The notes under the pieces: model-generated
The model's database searches: none
Seen by the model: only the letters and a program-made list of their open reading frames with translations
What the model was told of the DNA's origin: nothing
Shown: positions 1 through 9,254 of the stretch, piece after piece
Numbering within the stretch: position 1 is the stretch's first letter
Layout: the number at the start of each line of letters is the position of its first letter
Made by a program: the position numbers and the translations under genes
IMG/VR virus record: IMGVR_UViG_3300009177_000028
Coordinates: 124,001-188,000 of that record
Length of the DNA: 64,000 nucleotides
Origin: a virus
Reading direction: 5' to 3' (one strand)

Positions 1-1
1 T

Positions 2-2269
2 GGCCTTCAGGGTAAATCACTTAATTCATCCTTAGCAACTATAAATACTTTTGGTTTATCTAGAGACGGCTACCATTTAACTTGGAATGCTTCAGGACAA
101 TATTGGGAAGCTCAAACCGGATTTAAAGCTGCTGGTGACTTAGCAATTACCAATAGCCCACCTTGGGGAAGAACTAGCCAAGTAGTAGTTGGCCTTCAAA
201 ACAAGGCCATTGCTCCGGCAGCTACAACGCCAAGTGACGGTGATGTATTAGTTTTTGAAACCACTGATAATCACTGGGAACCACAGCAACCAGCCGTAGT
301 TTTTGGTGGGTCTGTGCTCGCTGGAGACGGCTACGTAACCAGAACCAATATTCGTTCTAACAAATTACTTCAATCACCTTCCGCCAATACTTCTAGCAAA
401 GTTGGAATGGTTAACTTTGGCAGCCGCTCATCAGGTCTTACTGCCGGAACTACTGAAAACTATGCCGCCATTCTTAGCGGTGATAGACACGCAGCTAGCG
501 GACTTTTCAGCCTAATTACCGGTGGTGATACCAACGTAGCTAGTGGTCAGTATGCCACGGTAATTAACGGAACCACCAATACAGCCAGCGCAAATTATTC
601 TGTAGTTATGGATGGTTACAGTAATACGGCTTCTGGAATTCATTCCTACGTATTGAATGGTTCTGCTAACGCTCCAGCGGCTCTTTATTCTTCAGTTCTA
701 AATGGTATTTCTAATACTATTTCTTCAACTTCTACTCATGCTGCCATTGGATTTGGTTCAAATAACCAAATTACTGGAGCAACCGCAACTTACACCCTAA
801 TCATGGGTGGAAGCGGCAACCAAGCCTCAGCTCAGAACGTCTTCCTTGGAAATCCAACTGGAGCTACTGTTCAGTCTACTTATTCAACAGTCTTGACTGG
901 TTTGAATAATTCCATAAACTCAACTTCTAATTTCTCTGCTATAATTAGCGGAAATACTAATACAGTATCTGGATCTTCTGGATTTGGTTTTATTGGAACT
1001 GGTAATAACATTACTGTTACTGGATTATATGCTACTGTTCTTAATGCAACGGTTGCTACTGCTAACGGTCTTCATAGCTTAGTTCTAAATGGTAATACTA
1101 ACTCTGTTACTGGAAGTTTCTCAACTATCGTCAACGGAAATAATAACACTATCAGCGGACCGATCGCTTATGGCACTATCTTGGACGGATACGGTAACTC
1201 AGTATCTGGTGCTGGCGGATTAGTTGACGGTTATAATAACACTGTCTCTGGTATTTGGTCAACCATTCTAAATGGAAACGGAAATAGTATTTCCTGTAGA
1301 AATAGCACCATTCTCAACGGATCTTCCAACTCAATGGATGCCGCCAGCTCAGAAAATACAATTCTGGTTGGTACCTCCAACGTTCTAACTGGAACCAACA
1401 ACACAGTAACTATCGGAAGTGGTAATACGTTAACAAACGTATCCAGTCACTTTGTTCTAGGTAGCTTCAATACCCATCAATCTAACTTCTCATTCACCAA
1501 TGGAAGTTTAAATACAAGTTTGTCCGGAGCAGCCTTCAATAGGATTTGGGGATCTTCTAATACCATTGGAACTAACGTTACGATCAACGGTATCTTTGGT
1601 AACTCTAATGCTCTTGGACCAACCAGCACCACTAGCAACAACTTCGTAGCAGGCTCTTCCAATATCGTTGACGGCTATGGTAACAGCACCGTTCTAGGCT
1701 CTACAAATATTGCCAACTCCAGCTTTGGATTAGTCCAAGGACAGTATGGTAAGTCAAGAATGTTTGGACAACAGGTCCACGCTAACTCCAGATTTACTGC
1801 CGGTAGAGTGGGTGAAGCTCAATGGTCTAGGATGGTATTGACCGGAAATGCAAACTCCGGTGCCTCTATTCCTCTTCTATTGCAGGACGCCGCCCCAACA
1901 CCAATTACCTTTGTAGATGGCTATTCTTATGATCTACAAATTCGTGTAATGGTAGTTAATACTTCACCAATTAGCCCTAACCCAGTGGTCCCAGCTAGAT
2001 TTGTTTTTGATGTCTTGGCCCACCAAGAAGCTGGTTCAATTGTGTTAGATAACATTAACCACACAGTTATTACCCCTAATACTAGTGATGATCCATCGGG
2101 AGCCACTCGAACAATTGGTTGGTCTGTATCGATTACTACTTCTGGAAATCAGCTACAAATTACAGTAGACCCTGAACTATCTTCCGCAAATTATGTTCAA
2201 CCAGGTAATACGCCATCTAACAGAAGAGCCGTTGCAACTGTTGAAATGCGTGAAATGACGAGACTATAA
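2..2269 (+). CDS. Fibre/adhesin-like virion protein with YadA-like head repeats (5' partial)
   Basis: The reading frame is open from the first bases of the window, so the gene begins upstream; 755 codons are visible. Most of it is a degenerate repeat of about 15-20 residues of the type NGNxNTxSGxYSTVLNG, resembling the left-handed beta-roll repeats of trimeric adhesin heads (YadA/Hep_Hag style). About the last 130 residues lose the repeat and look like a globular fibre tip. Seven DGY tripeptides occur, some replacing the NG-x turn of the repeat. The stop overlaps the next start (TAATG). A trimeric tail or head fibre is the best reading; the exact virion position is unknown. Confidence 0.7.
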   Translation, partial: GLQGKSLNSSLATINTFGLSRDGYHLTWNASGQYWEAQTGFKAAGDLAITNSPPWGRTSQVVVGLQNKAIAPAATTPSDGDVLVFETTDNHWEPQQPAVVFGGSVLAGDGYVTRTNIRSNKLLQSPSANTSSKVGMVNFGSRSSGLTAGTTENYAAILSGDRHAASGLFSLITGGDTNVASGQYATVINGTTNTASANYSVVMDGYSNTASGIHSYVLNGSANAPAALYSSVLNGISNTISSTSTHAAIGFGSNNQITGATATYTLIMGGSGNQASAQNVFLGNPTGATVQSTYSTVLTGLNNSINSTSNFSAIISGNTNTVSGSSGFGFIGTGNNITVTGLYATVLNATVATANGLHSLVLNGNTNSVTGSFSTIVNGNNNTISGPIAYGTILDGYGNSVSGAGGLVDGYNNTVSGIWSTILNGNGNSISCRNSTILNGSSNSMDAASSENTILVGTSNVLTGTNNTVTIGSGNTLTNVSSHFVLGSFNTHQSNFSFTNGSLNTSLSGAAFNRIWGSSNTIGTNVTINGIFGNSNALGPTSTTSNNFVAGSSNIVDGYGNSTVLGSTNIANSSFGLVQGQYGKSRMFGQQVHANSRFTAGRVGEAQWSRMVLTGNANSGASIPLLLQDAAPTPITFVDGYSYDLQIRVMVVNTSPISPNPVVPARFVFDVLAHQEAGSIVLDNINHTVITPNTSDDPSGATRTIGWSVSITTSGNQLQITVDPELSSANYVQPGNTPSNRRAVATVEMREMTRL

Positions 2270-2700
2270 TGCCGAAATTTATCCCTAGAACTAAAAACTT
2301 TGTAATGCCAGAACTAATCGATAGATTTCCTCCAGTTGGAAATCCTCCAGATGGTTATGTTATTACTTACAGCTCATCAGATGGATATTACTATCCTCAA
2401 GCAACGTCCAAGCGTCAAATCAATTCCAGCCCAAGCTCTTCTCCTTACAACGTAGGCTCTGAAGATGTAGTTTTAGTTCAGTCTCACGTAGGAACTTTTA
2501 CGGTTAATTTACCAATTGCTCCAGCTATCGGAACTCATTTGTATATTAAAGATTTTGCTGGAGTAGCTGCCGCCAATGTCATCAACGTAGCATCGGGTGC
2601 CAATATTGATGGCGGGTCACCTTATGTAATTAATACAAATTATGGTTGTATTCATGTGGTTTTTAATGGTGCCACTTGGTCCATTCTATCAAAATTCTGA
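2269..2700 (+). CDS. Small fibre-associated protein with the shared C-terminal module
   Basis: A 143-residue protein translationally coupled to the fibre gene by TAATG. It carries two DGY motifs (near residues 29 and 42). From about residue 80, the pattern LYIKDFAG ... NIDGG ... NGATWSIL matches the C-terminus of the 1,339-residue protein downstream (YQIKDTTG ... NIDGAA ... TGTQWSIS). I read this as a common phage fibre/appendage tip or trimerisation module, present here as a stand-alone protein. The precise role is not known. Confidence 0.6.
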   Translation: MPKFIPRTKNFVMPELIDRFPPVGNPPDGYVITYSSSDGYYYPQATSKRQINSSPSSSPYNVGSEDVVLVQSHVGTFTVNLPIAPAIGTHLYIKDFAGVAAANVINVASGANIDGGSPYVINTNYGCIHVVFNGATWSILSKF

Positions 2701-2770
2701 GATCTTGCAGAATTCTATATATTTAGAATGCCCATAATCTAATAAAGAGGCATCTCTTTCAGGAGATTCT

Positions 2771-5700
2771 ATGGCAATACAGTACTACATGCGAGCATAT
2801 AATACGACCCTTTCCCAGTATGTGGATTGGGTTGTTAATGACACGCCCGACAGTACAGGCACTTTTTCTGGTTACCCAATCGGCCAGCTAATTGATATTA
2901 CTGTCAATAGAGTCGTTCAGTCTAAAGTAGGGAATATTGTAAAAAATTCCCATGGTTTAGGTGGCTCGGACGGATATTATGTCCACGTCAATAGTTATGA
3001 CTGGAAGAATGCCACCTCCCCGATTCCAGTTCCACCAAGTGGACAATTAAGCGGGCTTGCCGTAGAAAGAGGTATTACCTCTTTAACAACGGTAAACGGC
3101 GCCACCAACGCTAGCCCTATTCAAGTAAGTACGGTCGGTACACATGGATTAACAACTGGTCAGTACGTTACTATTATTGGAGTTCAAGGCAATTTTGCTG
3201 CCAATGGAACTTTTCCAATTATCAATACGGGCACCAACTCATTTACACTAACCGGATCAGCAGGTAACGGAGCTTATACTTCTGGTGGTACTGTTTTTGT
3301 TCCAACCGATTTCTCCACTCTCACCTGGGATGAAACTAATCAAATTTGGAGATTTGCTTTCAATACTAAAGGCGATGGCACTACTCTAGGTGCTAGCCAA
3401 GATATTAGAGCTAATAACACAAAATTCGATGGTTATACTGTTCTTGGAACCAATCCAGCTTCTCAAGGTATTATTAGATTACCAAATAATCAATTTATTT
3501 TTGGAAGAAATCAAGGAAACTCTGCCGATATTCAAATTGTCGGTATTGATAATTTAAACAGAATCAAAGTTGGTGGTAGTCCCTCTGATTTAGTTTACAT
3601 GCCAGGAAATTTGGATGTAGATGGGTACATTGTTCATGATGGTTCAAGCACAAATGTACCAACCACTGGATTTATTCGTGAGCAAAACGGTACAAACATT
3701 GTTGCTATTAGAAATGCAGGTGGTACGGCCGACATCGTTGTCCTTAGCTCTACTTCAGGCAATCTAATTGTCTTGGGCGACTCGGTTAACTCCGGAATCA
3801 ACTACAACACTTCAACTGCTAACTTACACAATTTCCAAGTTGCAGGAACTACGTTCCTTGAAGTCGGAAGCTCCAACGGAGCCGCTCCATTTAGCAGCAG
3901 CGCCTTCTTAAGATTTTCTCAGACCGCCTCAAGCCCAGTCATTGGTCAAACCGCCTTGTCTTCCGGCAGCGGCGCTACCTTCACCGTTCAGGCCCAATCA
4001 ACAAGTGCCGCATCTCAAACTGGTGGTATTCTTCAATTGGCTTCTGGTAGAGGATCTGGCGGTAGCGGATTCGATGGTACAGTAGATATCTTAACAGGTA
4101 CGCCAACTGGTGGTGGTACTCTTAAGATGAGAATTCATCCAACTACTGCTCCCGTTTCCGCTAACAATAGTACTATTGAAATTTTTGAAAACAACCTTAG
4201 ATTCGACGATCTACAGGTGCTTCCATTTATCTTGCAGGAAACAACTGCTGGCGCTACTGGAACCCATCTAACTGTTCAAGCACAAAATGCTTCAACTACG
4301 GGCGGTAACTTACTACTATCATCTGGTACTGGCGCAGGTACTGCTGGAAACGTTATTATCAAGACAGGTAATACAAATCAGATTATCGTCACTCCAACAC
4401 TAACTACTATCCTTGGAAACTTGTTAGTTAATGGTACTACAACCAGCGTTGCAAGTACTGTAGTTGAAATTGCTGACAGAGTCATCAATCTAAATAGCTC
4501 TGCTAACCAATTCCCAGGTACTACCGTTCCGGCCCCAACTCAGATTACTGGTTTTGCAATAGATAGAGGTAGTAGCAATAACACAACTAAGAGAGATTAC
4601 TTTGGTCTATTCTGGTCTGAAACAGATGGTTACTGGAGATTTGCTGTTAACACAGACGGATACACTACGCAGAATACACTATTCAGCACCCTTCCAGTTC
4701 TTGCTTCTGCCTATATGGCACAACCAAGCGCTGCCGTTCCAGTTTCTGCCTCAGCAATTCCTACAGTGGGTGGATTTAGAGCATTAAACAATACGACTGT
4801 GGTGGCGGCAAGAAATGCGGCAGGTACACAAGATTTACCTCTAGTAGGTACCGATTCTACTAACCATTTGTTATGGGGATCTCCAACCAACAATGCTGGA
4901 ACTATCTTTAACACTACAGTTGGTACTGATTATGACTTCCAAGTTAACTCAGTTTCCGCTTATAAGTTAACTCTTTCTACCTCTGGCACAAGCACTCTAG
5001 AAGCAGCCGCTGGTACCACTTCTTTGGTTTACAGACAAGCCAACACTGGTGGTGGCACAGGCGCTAACACAACTCTTCAGGCCCAGAACGCAGCTACTAC
5101 AGGTGGTAACCTAGTCCTAACTTCAGGAACTGGAACCACAGCCGGCAACGTTCAACTACAAACTGGAGCTGTTGATAAGGTAGTTGTTCATCCAACCTTT
5201 ACAGAATTCAGGGATACCGCAGAAGCAATGCGTGTCACTCCTGTTTCGGCTGGTACAAGCCAGATTACTTTTGCCTCTACGGTAACCGCAGTTTCAATTA
5301 ACCAAACTGCTTTGGTTGGAACTACTGGAGCAAGCTGGACTGTCCAAGCTCAGAACGCAACCACCACAGGTGGAAACATCACTCTAAGTGCCGGCAACGC
5401 AACTACTACAGGCGGTAATGCAATTATCACTTCTGGTACGGGCGCAACTGCTGGTGACACCAAGTTACAAACTGGTGGTGTTGACCGTGTCATTGTGCAC
5501 GCAAGCTTTACAGAGTTTAGAGATACGGCAGAAGCTTATCGTATTACTCCGCTATCTGCTGGAACAACAACACTTCAAGCAGCAAGTACTGTTACTTTGG
5601 TTCAGTACAGACAAGCCGATCTAACCAGCAACGGTGGTACTGGCGCAGCTACAATTCTTCAAGCTCAGAACGAAACTGGCACAACCTCTACTGGTGGTGC

Positions 5701-6790
5701 TTTGATTCTAACTTCTGGAACTGGAACCACTACGGCTGGAAATCTTCAGCTTCAGACAGGCGCAGTTGATAGAGTTGTCGTTCATCCAACCTTCACAGAA
5801 TTTAGAGATACTGCCGAAGCTTATCGTATTACCCCAGTCTCTGCTGGTGCTACGACTCTTCAGGCAGCATCGACAGTTACCGCAGTAACTTACAAGCAAG
5901 CAGACCTAACCACTAACAGCGGTACAGGCGCTACGACAACTCTTCAGGCACAGAATGAAACTGGCACTACCTCAACAGGTGGTGGACTTGTTTTGGTTGC
6001 TGGTTCGGGTACTTCATTGGGTGGTAATGCCAGCCTAACTGCTGGATCAAGCACCACGACTGGTGGAGCTGCTACCTTAGCTGGTGGTGCAGGTACTACC
6101 ACAGGCGGTAACGCACTAGTTACTTCTGGTACTGGAGCAACTGCTGGAAATGTCCAGTTGCAAACCGGAGCAGTTGATCGTGTAGTAGTTCACCCAACCT
6201 TCACAGAGTTTAGAGATACTGCCGAAGCAGTTAGAGTTACTCCAGTATCTGCTGGTACGACACAGGTTCTATTCGCTTCTACCGTTACGGCAGTTACTAT
6301 CAAGCAAACTGACCTAACCACCAACAGCGGAACTGGTGCCACAACTACTGTACAAGCACAAAACGAAACTGGTACAACTAGCAATGGTGGAGATCTAAAT
6401 CTAACTTCTGGAACTGGTACATCTCTAGATGGTTATGTAAACCTACAGGCTGGTGGTTCTACGGTTGTCAAGGTTCATACTAACAAGGTCACCTTCGTAA
6501 AGGGATGGCGTAGACACGTCACCAGCGTTACGGGAACCTATCAAGTATTGGTTACGGATGATTATCTAGCTATCACTACTTTGGCTGCACCGTTTACCAT
6601 CACCATGCCAGCTAACCCAGTAAGTGGCGACACTTATCAGATCAAAGATACAACCGGAAATGCTGCAACCAGCAACGTTACGATTGCCGGAAACGGTAAC
6701 AACATTGATGGAGCAGCAAGCTTCGTTCTAACTTCTGCCTATGCGTCTGTTACCTTAACGTATACCGGCACACAATGGAGCATTAGCTAA
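2771..6790 (+). CDS. Long repetitive tail-fibre-like protein
   Basis: A 1,339-residue protein. Residues about 95-180 (VSTVGTHGLTTGQYVTIIG and following) resemble the small beta domain often found in phage fibres. The stretch LLVNGTTTSVASTVVEIADR near residue 560 is a phrase typical of phage tail-fibre proteins. Between about residues 490 and 1230 a unit of roughly 90-120 residues recurs (VQAQN, TTGGN, SGTGTTAGN, VVVHPTFTEFRDTAEA). The C-terminus carries the module shared with the preceding gene. Six DGY motifs are present. An upstream GGAG-like site ('caggagattct') supports the ATG. The function is probably receptor binding or appendage length. Confidence 0.7.
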   Translation: MAIQYYMRAYNTTLSQYVDWVVNDTPDSTGTFSGYPIGQLIDITVNRVVQSKVGNIVKNSHGLGGSDGYYVHVNSYDWKNATSPIPVPPSGQLSGLAVERGITSLTTVNGATNASPIQVSTVGTHGLTTGQYVTIIGVQGNFAANGTFPIINTGTNSFTLTGSAGNGAYTSGGTVFVPTDFSTLTWDETNQIWRFAFNTKGDGTTLGASQDIRANNTKFDGYTVLGTNPASQGIIRLPNNQFIFGRNQGNSADIQIVGIDNLNRIKVGGSPSDLVYMPGNLDVDGYIVHDGSSTNVPTTGFIREQNGTNIVAIRNAGGTADIVVLSSTSGNLIVLGDSVNSGINYNTSTANLHNFQVAGTTFLEVGSSNGAAPFSSSAFLRFSQTASSPVIGQTALSSGSGATFTVQAQSTSAASQTGGILQLASGRGSGGSGFDGTVDILTGTPTGGGTLKMRIHPTTAPVSANNSTIEIFENNLRFDDLQVLPFILQETTAGATGTHLTVQAQNASTTGGNLLLSSGTGAGTAGNVIIKTGNTNQIIVTPTLTTILGNLLVNGTTTSVASTVVEIADRVINLNSSANQFPGTTVPAPTQITGFAIDRGSSNNTTKRDYFGLFWSETDGYWRFAVNTDGYTTQNTLFSTLPVLASAYMAQPSAAVPVSASAIPTVGGFRALNNTTVVAARNAAGTQDLPLVGTDSTNHLLWGSPTNNAGTIFNTTVGTDYDFQVNSVSAYKLTLSTSGTSTLEAAAGTTSLVYRQANTGGGTGANTTLQAQNAATTGGNLVLTSGTGTTAGNVQLQTGAVDKVVVHPTFTEFRDTAEAMRVTPVSAGTSQITFASTVTAVSINQTALVGTTGASWTVQAQNATTTGGNITLSAGNATTTGGNAIITSGTGATAGDTKLQTGGVDRVIVHASFTEFRDTAEAYRITPLSAGTTTLQAASTVTLVQYRQADLTSNGGTGAATILQAQNETGTTSTGGALILTSGTGTTTAGNLQLQTGAVDRVVVHPTFTEFRDTAEAYRITPVSAGATTLQAASTVTAVTYKQADLTTNSGTGATTTLQAQNETGTTSTGGGLVLVAGSGTSLGGNASLTAGSSTTTGGAATLAGGAGTTTGGNALVTSGTGATAGNVQLQTGAVDRVVVHPTFTEFRDTAEAVRVTPVSAGTTQVLFASTVTAVTIKQTDLTTNSGTGATTTVQAQNETGTTSNGGDLNLTSGTGTSLDGYVNLQAGGSTVVKVHTNKVTFVKGWRRHVTSVTGTYQVLVTDDYLAITTLAAPFTITMPANPVSGDTYQIKDTTGNAATSNVTIAGNGNNIDGAASFVLTSAYASVTLTYTGTQWSIS
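4260..6480 (+). repeat. Intragenic tandem repeats of the long fibre gene
   Basis: The coding sequence repeats a unit whose peptide core is QAQN-x-TTTGGN followed by GNVQLQTGAVDRVVVHPTFT and FRDTAEAxRITPVSAGT. Clear copies begin near 4,270, 5,070, 5,340, 5,650, 5,940 and 6,345. One spacer contains an extra run of TTGGN/TAGG-type glycine-threonine repeats (5,990-6,130). Such arrays expand and contract by recombination and usually form a long beta-structured shaft. Confidence 0.75.
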
Positions 6791-7185
6791 TGAGTTATAG
6801 AGCAGACGGATATATTCCACCAGCAACGGGCGCGAATAAAGATGGATACGATACCATATTGGCTGGCCAATATGCTACTGGTTTAAATGGCCACGGAGGA
6901 AAACTAATCCTAAGAGGAGGAGTTGGCTCTGCTGATGGTTATGACGGATACGTGTACATTGAAACTGGCACTAGAATTATTATGGTATTCGACGGTTACA
7001 ATGTTGGTTTTTTTCCAACAGGAATAACTGGATCTTTTGATTCTGGTAAAAATGTTATCTTTGTTGCAAATGCAACTACAGTTCCAACCACTGATCCGAC
7101 AGGTGGAGGCATTCTATATGTAGAGGGTGGCGCTCTCAAGTATCGAGGGCCGAACGGTACTGTTACGACAATAGCTCCGGCATAA
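6790..7185 (+). CDS. Small DGY-rich virion protein
   Basis: A 131-residue protein whose start overlaps the fibre stop (TAATG). It has five DGY tripeptides, including a DGYDGY doublet, the highest density in the window. The middle contains short beta-like segments (VYIETGTRIIMVF). The end, GGILYVEGGALKYRGPNGTVTTI, resembles the closing turn of phage fibre proteins. Probably a fibre or baseplate accessory protein. Confidence 0.55.
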   Translation: MSYRADGYIPPATGANKDGYDTILAGQYATGLNGHGGKLILRGGVGSADGYDGYVYIETGTRIIMVFDGYNVGFFPTGITGSFDSGKNVIFVANATTVPTTDPTGGGILYVEGGALKYRGPNGTVTTIAPA

Positions 7186-7194
7186 GGAATATCT

Positions 7195-7599
7195 ATGGCA
7201 AAAACTACATTAAGAGAAATTAAAGATGGTTATGGAACCACCACCGATGCTGGAACTCAAATAGCTTTAGCTACTTTTAACGTTTCAACGGGCGGACCAG
7301 GTGGGACAGCTTTAGATAATTGTTCTATTTTCATTACTGCTAGATGTGTAGGATTTTGTACAACCGGCGCCACGGCAGGTGGTGAATTCATTGGCGGACA
7401 ATTTAAAGTAACATCTGGTACATTAGCCCAAGTAGGAGTCAGCTCTCACGCCATTACTATGATTAAAGATACTGGCGGCTCACCCACTAGTGATTTTTCT
7501 GTTGCCGGCAGTACTATTACTTATTACGTAACAGGTGTTGCCGCTACTACTATTGATTGGTTTGGGTTAATGGATGTCTTTATCTATCGTCCAGCTTAA
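7195..7599 (+). CDS. Small putative appendage protein
   Basis: A 134-residue, glycine- and threonine-rich protein, last of the rightward fibre cluster, starting nine bases after the previous stop (AGGAATATCT before ATG). It has one DGY near residue 11. Alternating hydrophobic residues suggest an all-beta fold. No enzymatic motif is seen. Its stop abuts the stop of a convergent minus-strand gene with no spacer. Confidence 0.5.
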   Translation: MAKTTLREIKDGYGTTTDAGTQIALATFNVSTGGPGGTALDNCSIFITARCVGFCTTGATAGGEFIGGQFKVTSGTLAQVGVSSHAITMIKDTGGSPTSDFSVAGSTITYYVTGVAATTIDWFGLMDVFIYRPA

Positions 7600-7935
7600 T
7601 TACCAAAACATTCTAAGCTTAACTATACGATAGAACTCTTTGGCCAGCTCATCAAAGACCGCTGGTTTATTAGGTTTCAAATATTCTATATGAAACCCAT
7701 TGTCAAATTCTATACGAATAGCTTTATTCAATTCCCAGCTTATTAAACCTGGAGAATATTCCGCTTCAACAACATATTTGATTAGGCCAAGTGCAGCATC
7801 CTTGACAGAGCCTTCCACTTTAATGTCGCCCTCATTATCAATGATAAGACGACTGCCATTACAGATAATGGTGGTTGTATCCTCAATGCTCCATGTCATT
7901 GGGTATGGTAAATGTACCATTGGAAAATTAGCCAT
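7600..7935 (-). CDS. Hypothetical protein, 111 aa
   Basis: Unrecognised. Acidic and mixed alpha/beta, beginning MANFPMVHLPYP, with no signal peptide or Cys motif. It lies immediately downstream of thyX on the same strand (one base apart), so it is probably co-transcribed with the nucleotide-metabolism genes. No role can be assigned. Confidence 0.6.
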   Translation of the reverse strand: MANFPMVHLPYPMTWSIEDTTTIICNGSRLIIDNEGDIKVEGSVKDAALGLIKYVVEAEYSPGLISWELNKAIRIEFDNGFHIEYLKPNKPAVFDELAKEFYRIVKLRMFW

Positions 7936-7936
7936 C

Positions 7937-8602
7937 TCACTTCACCAGTGAAAGTGGGCCGTAAATTTTTTCTCTGGTCCAACCGAAAGCATCCAATGAA
8001 ATATTGAATTGTCCAGTCTCAGAGATCAAGTGAAGCATATTGTATGCCAATTGACGAACCTCTAACTGAGCATGTTCGCTGTATCGCAGTCCTACAAAGT
8101 GCATAAAGGATCTGAAGTTGAACATAACGTCAGCAGTTAATTGATTGGCGTATGGAAGATAGAATCGGGCGCTTTCCTTAGCTCTTTTTCTTGGAATACC
8201 CTTAGCAATCAAACGAGCTAAACACTCGTGATATCTCTGGTTAGATTCTTCACAGTGTTTGATAAGCTTAGCTTGTTCATCTTCTTCCCAATCCTGAGGA
8301 ATATAAAACTTATCGTCTTTCAATTCTTTGTATCGGGCTGACTCACCATTGACAGAGCATCCAATTCTGTGTTTAAGAATATGAATGTGGGTGGCGATAT
8401 CTGTAGTTACCAAGAAGTGTTGGGATGATTTTTCAAAGGGAGTATGATGCCCTTCCGTTGCCAACATGGTTAGCAATTTACCCATTCTACCACGCTTCTC
8501 TTCAGTTAATTCTCTGGACGTAGAAGTCCAGGCCGAAAGCGCATGAGTTTCATCTGAACCATAAATGCCGCACAATTCTACTTTATTATTGTAGTCTTTC
8601 AT
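7937..8602 (-). CDS. thyX: Flavin-dependent thymidylate synthase ThyX
   Basis: A 221-residue protein with the ThyX signature at about residues 77-91 (HRIGCSVNGESARY, the RHRxxSxNxxSxRY family motif). It methylates dUMP to dTMP using methylene-tetrahydrofolate, FAD and NADPH. Length fits the family. Upstream residues HHTPFEKSS and downstream FMHFVGLR are also typical. It overlaps the preceding gene by four bases. Phages carry ThyX to raise dTTP; it pairs logically with the dUTPase at 15,973-16,473. Confidence 0.95.
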   Translation of the reverse strand: MKDYNNKVELCGIYGSDETHALSAWTSTSRELTEEKRGRMGKLLTMLATEGHHTPFEKSSQHFLVTTDIATHIHILKHRIGCSVNGESARYKELKDDKFYIPQDWEEDEQAKLIKHCEESNQRYHECLARLIAKGIPRKRAKESARFYLPYANQLTADVMFNFRSFMHFVGLRYSEHAQLEVRQLAYNMLHLISETGQFNISLDAFGWTREKIYGPLSLVK

Positions 8603-8883
8603 AATTCTAATACCTTTATTTGATCTGGTAAAAATCTAAACGTCCCATTATGAAAGGGAAGATCTTTCCATCCGTCTTTGTTGTTAATAAGCAATCTTTC
8701 CCAATCCATATGATAATGGTGTACTACATCATACCTACCATCTTTACAAATGAGACCGTCACCTTCACCTTCGATGAAAAAGATGATTCCGTAGTACCAT
8801 TCATTTTGGTAAGTTTCGTATCTTATTTCTGGATTAAATATAAACAGTTTATTCCCAAGAACATATGTGTTATAGAGTCTCAC
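8599..8883 (-). CDS. Hypothetical protein, about 94 aa
   Basis: Unrecognised, hydrophilic and rich in aromatic residues. I chose the GTG at 8,883 because an AGAAG site lies about seven bases upstream. A TTG start at 8,925 would add 14 residues but overlap the preceding gene by 56 bases with a poor ribosome site. Its stop overlaps the thyX start. Confidence 0.55.
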   Translation of the reverse strand: MRLYNTYVLGNKLFIFNPEIRYETYQNEWYYGIIFFIEGEGDGLICKDGRYDVVHHYHMDWERLLINNKDGWKDLPFHNGTFRFLPDQIKVLEL

Positions 8884-9058
8884 ATTTATTTCTTCTAAAA
8901 ATTGAATAGATAAGTCCACCGGCAAGCCCCACTATTAAAATTGCTAGACCCATCCAGCAACCAAATTTTACACCAGAATATAGCGCCTGTACCAATACTG
9001 ACGCAAAGAAAAACCAGGACAAAAACTTAAATATGTGACACTTATTTGGTTTGTTCAT
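8870..9058 (-). CDS. Small membrane protein, 62 aa
   Basis: Two hydrophobic helices are visible (about residues 12-30 and 33-50), with a basic end RRNK. The ATG at 9,058 lies inside the 3' end of the preceding small membrane gene, giving tight coupling. No family recognised; probably an inner-membrane protein. Confidence 0.6.
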   Translation of the reverse strand: MNKPNKCHIFKFLSWFFFASVLVQALYSGVKFGCWMGLAILIVGLAGGLIYSIFRRNKCETL

Positions 9059-9248
9059 CGGTAGTCTTCTTTCCGAAAAAACGCTTATAATCAGCGTAGG
9101 AGAAGTAACCAAATCCCAAAGCTAGCACCAAACAAACGATAAATAGTCCTGCATGGGGAATTGTTAATGCAAAAACTGCAAATCCCAACATAGCTAAAAC
9201 AGTCAAAAGAGTTAAGATAGCGACAATAATTCTGATAGTCTGTGGCAT
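9042..9248 (-). CDS. Small membrane protein, 68 aa
   Basis: Two membrane helices are predicted by eye (about residues 4-27 and 31-50), followed by a charged tail ending TTDEQTK. It starts six bases after the IMPDH/GMPR stop on the same strand. Function unknown. Pairs of tiny membrane proteins in phages can be lysis or superinfection-exclusion proteins, but nothing here decides that. Confidence 0.6.
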   Translation of the reverse strand: MPQTIRIIVAILTLLTVLAMLGFAVFALTIPHAGLFIVCLVLALGFGYFSYADYKRFFGKKTTDEQTK

Positions 9249-9254
9249 AATTCC

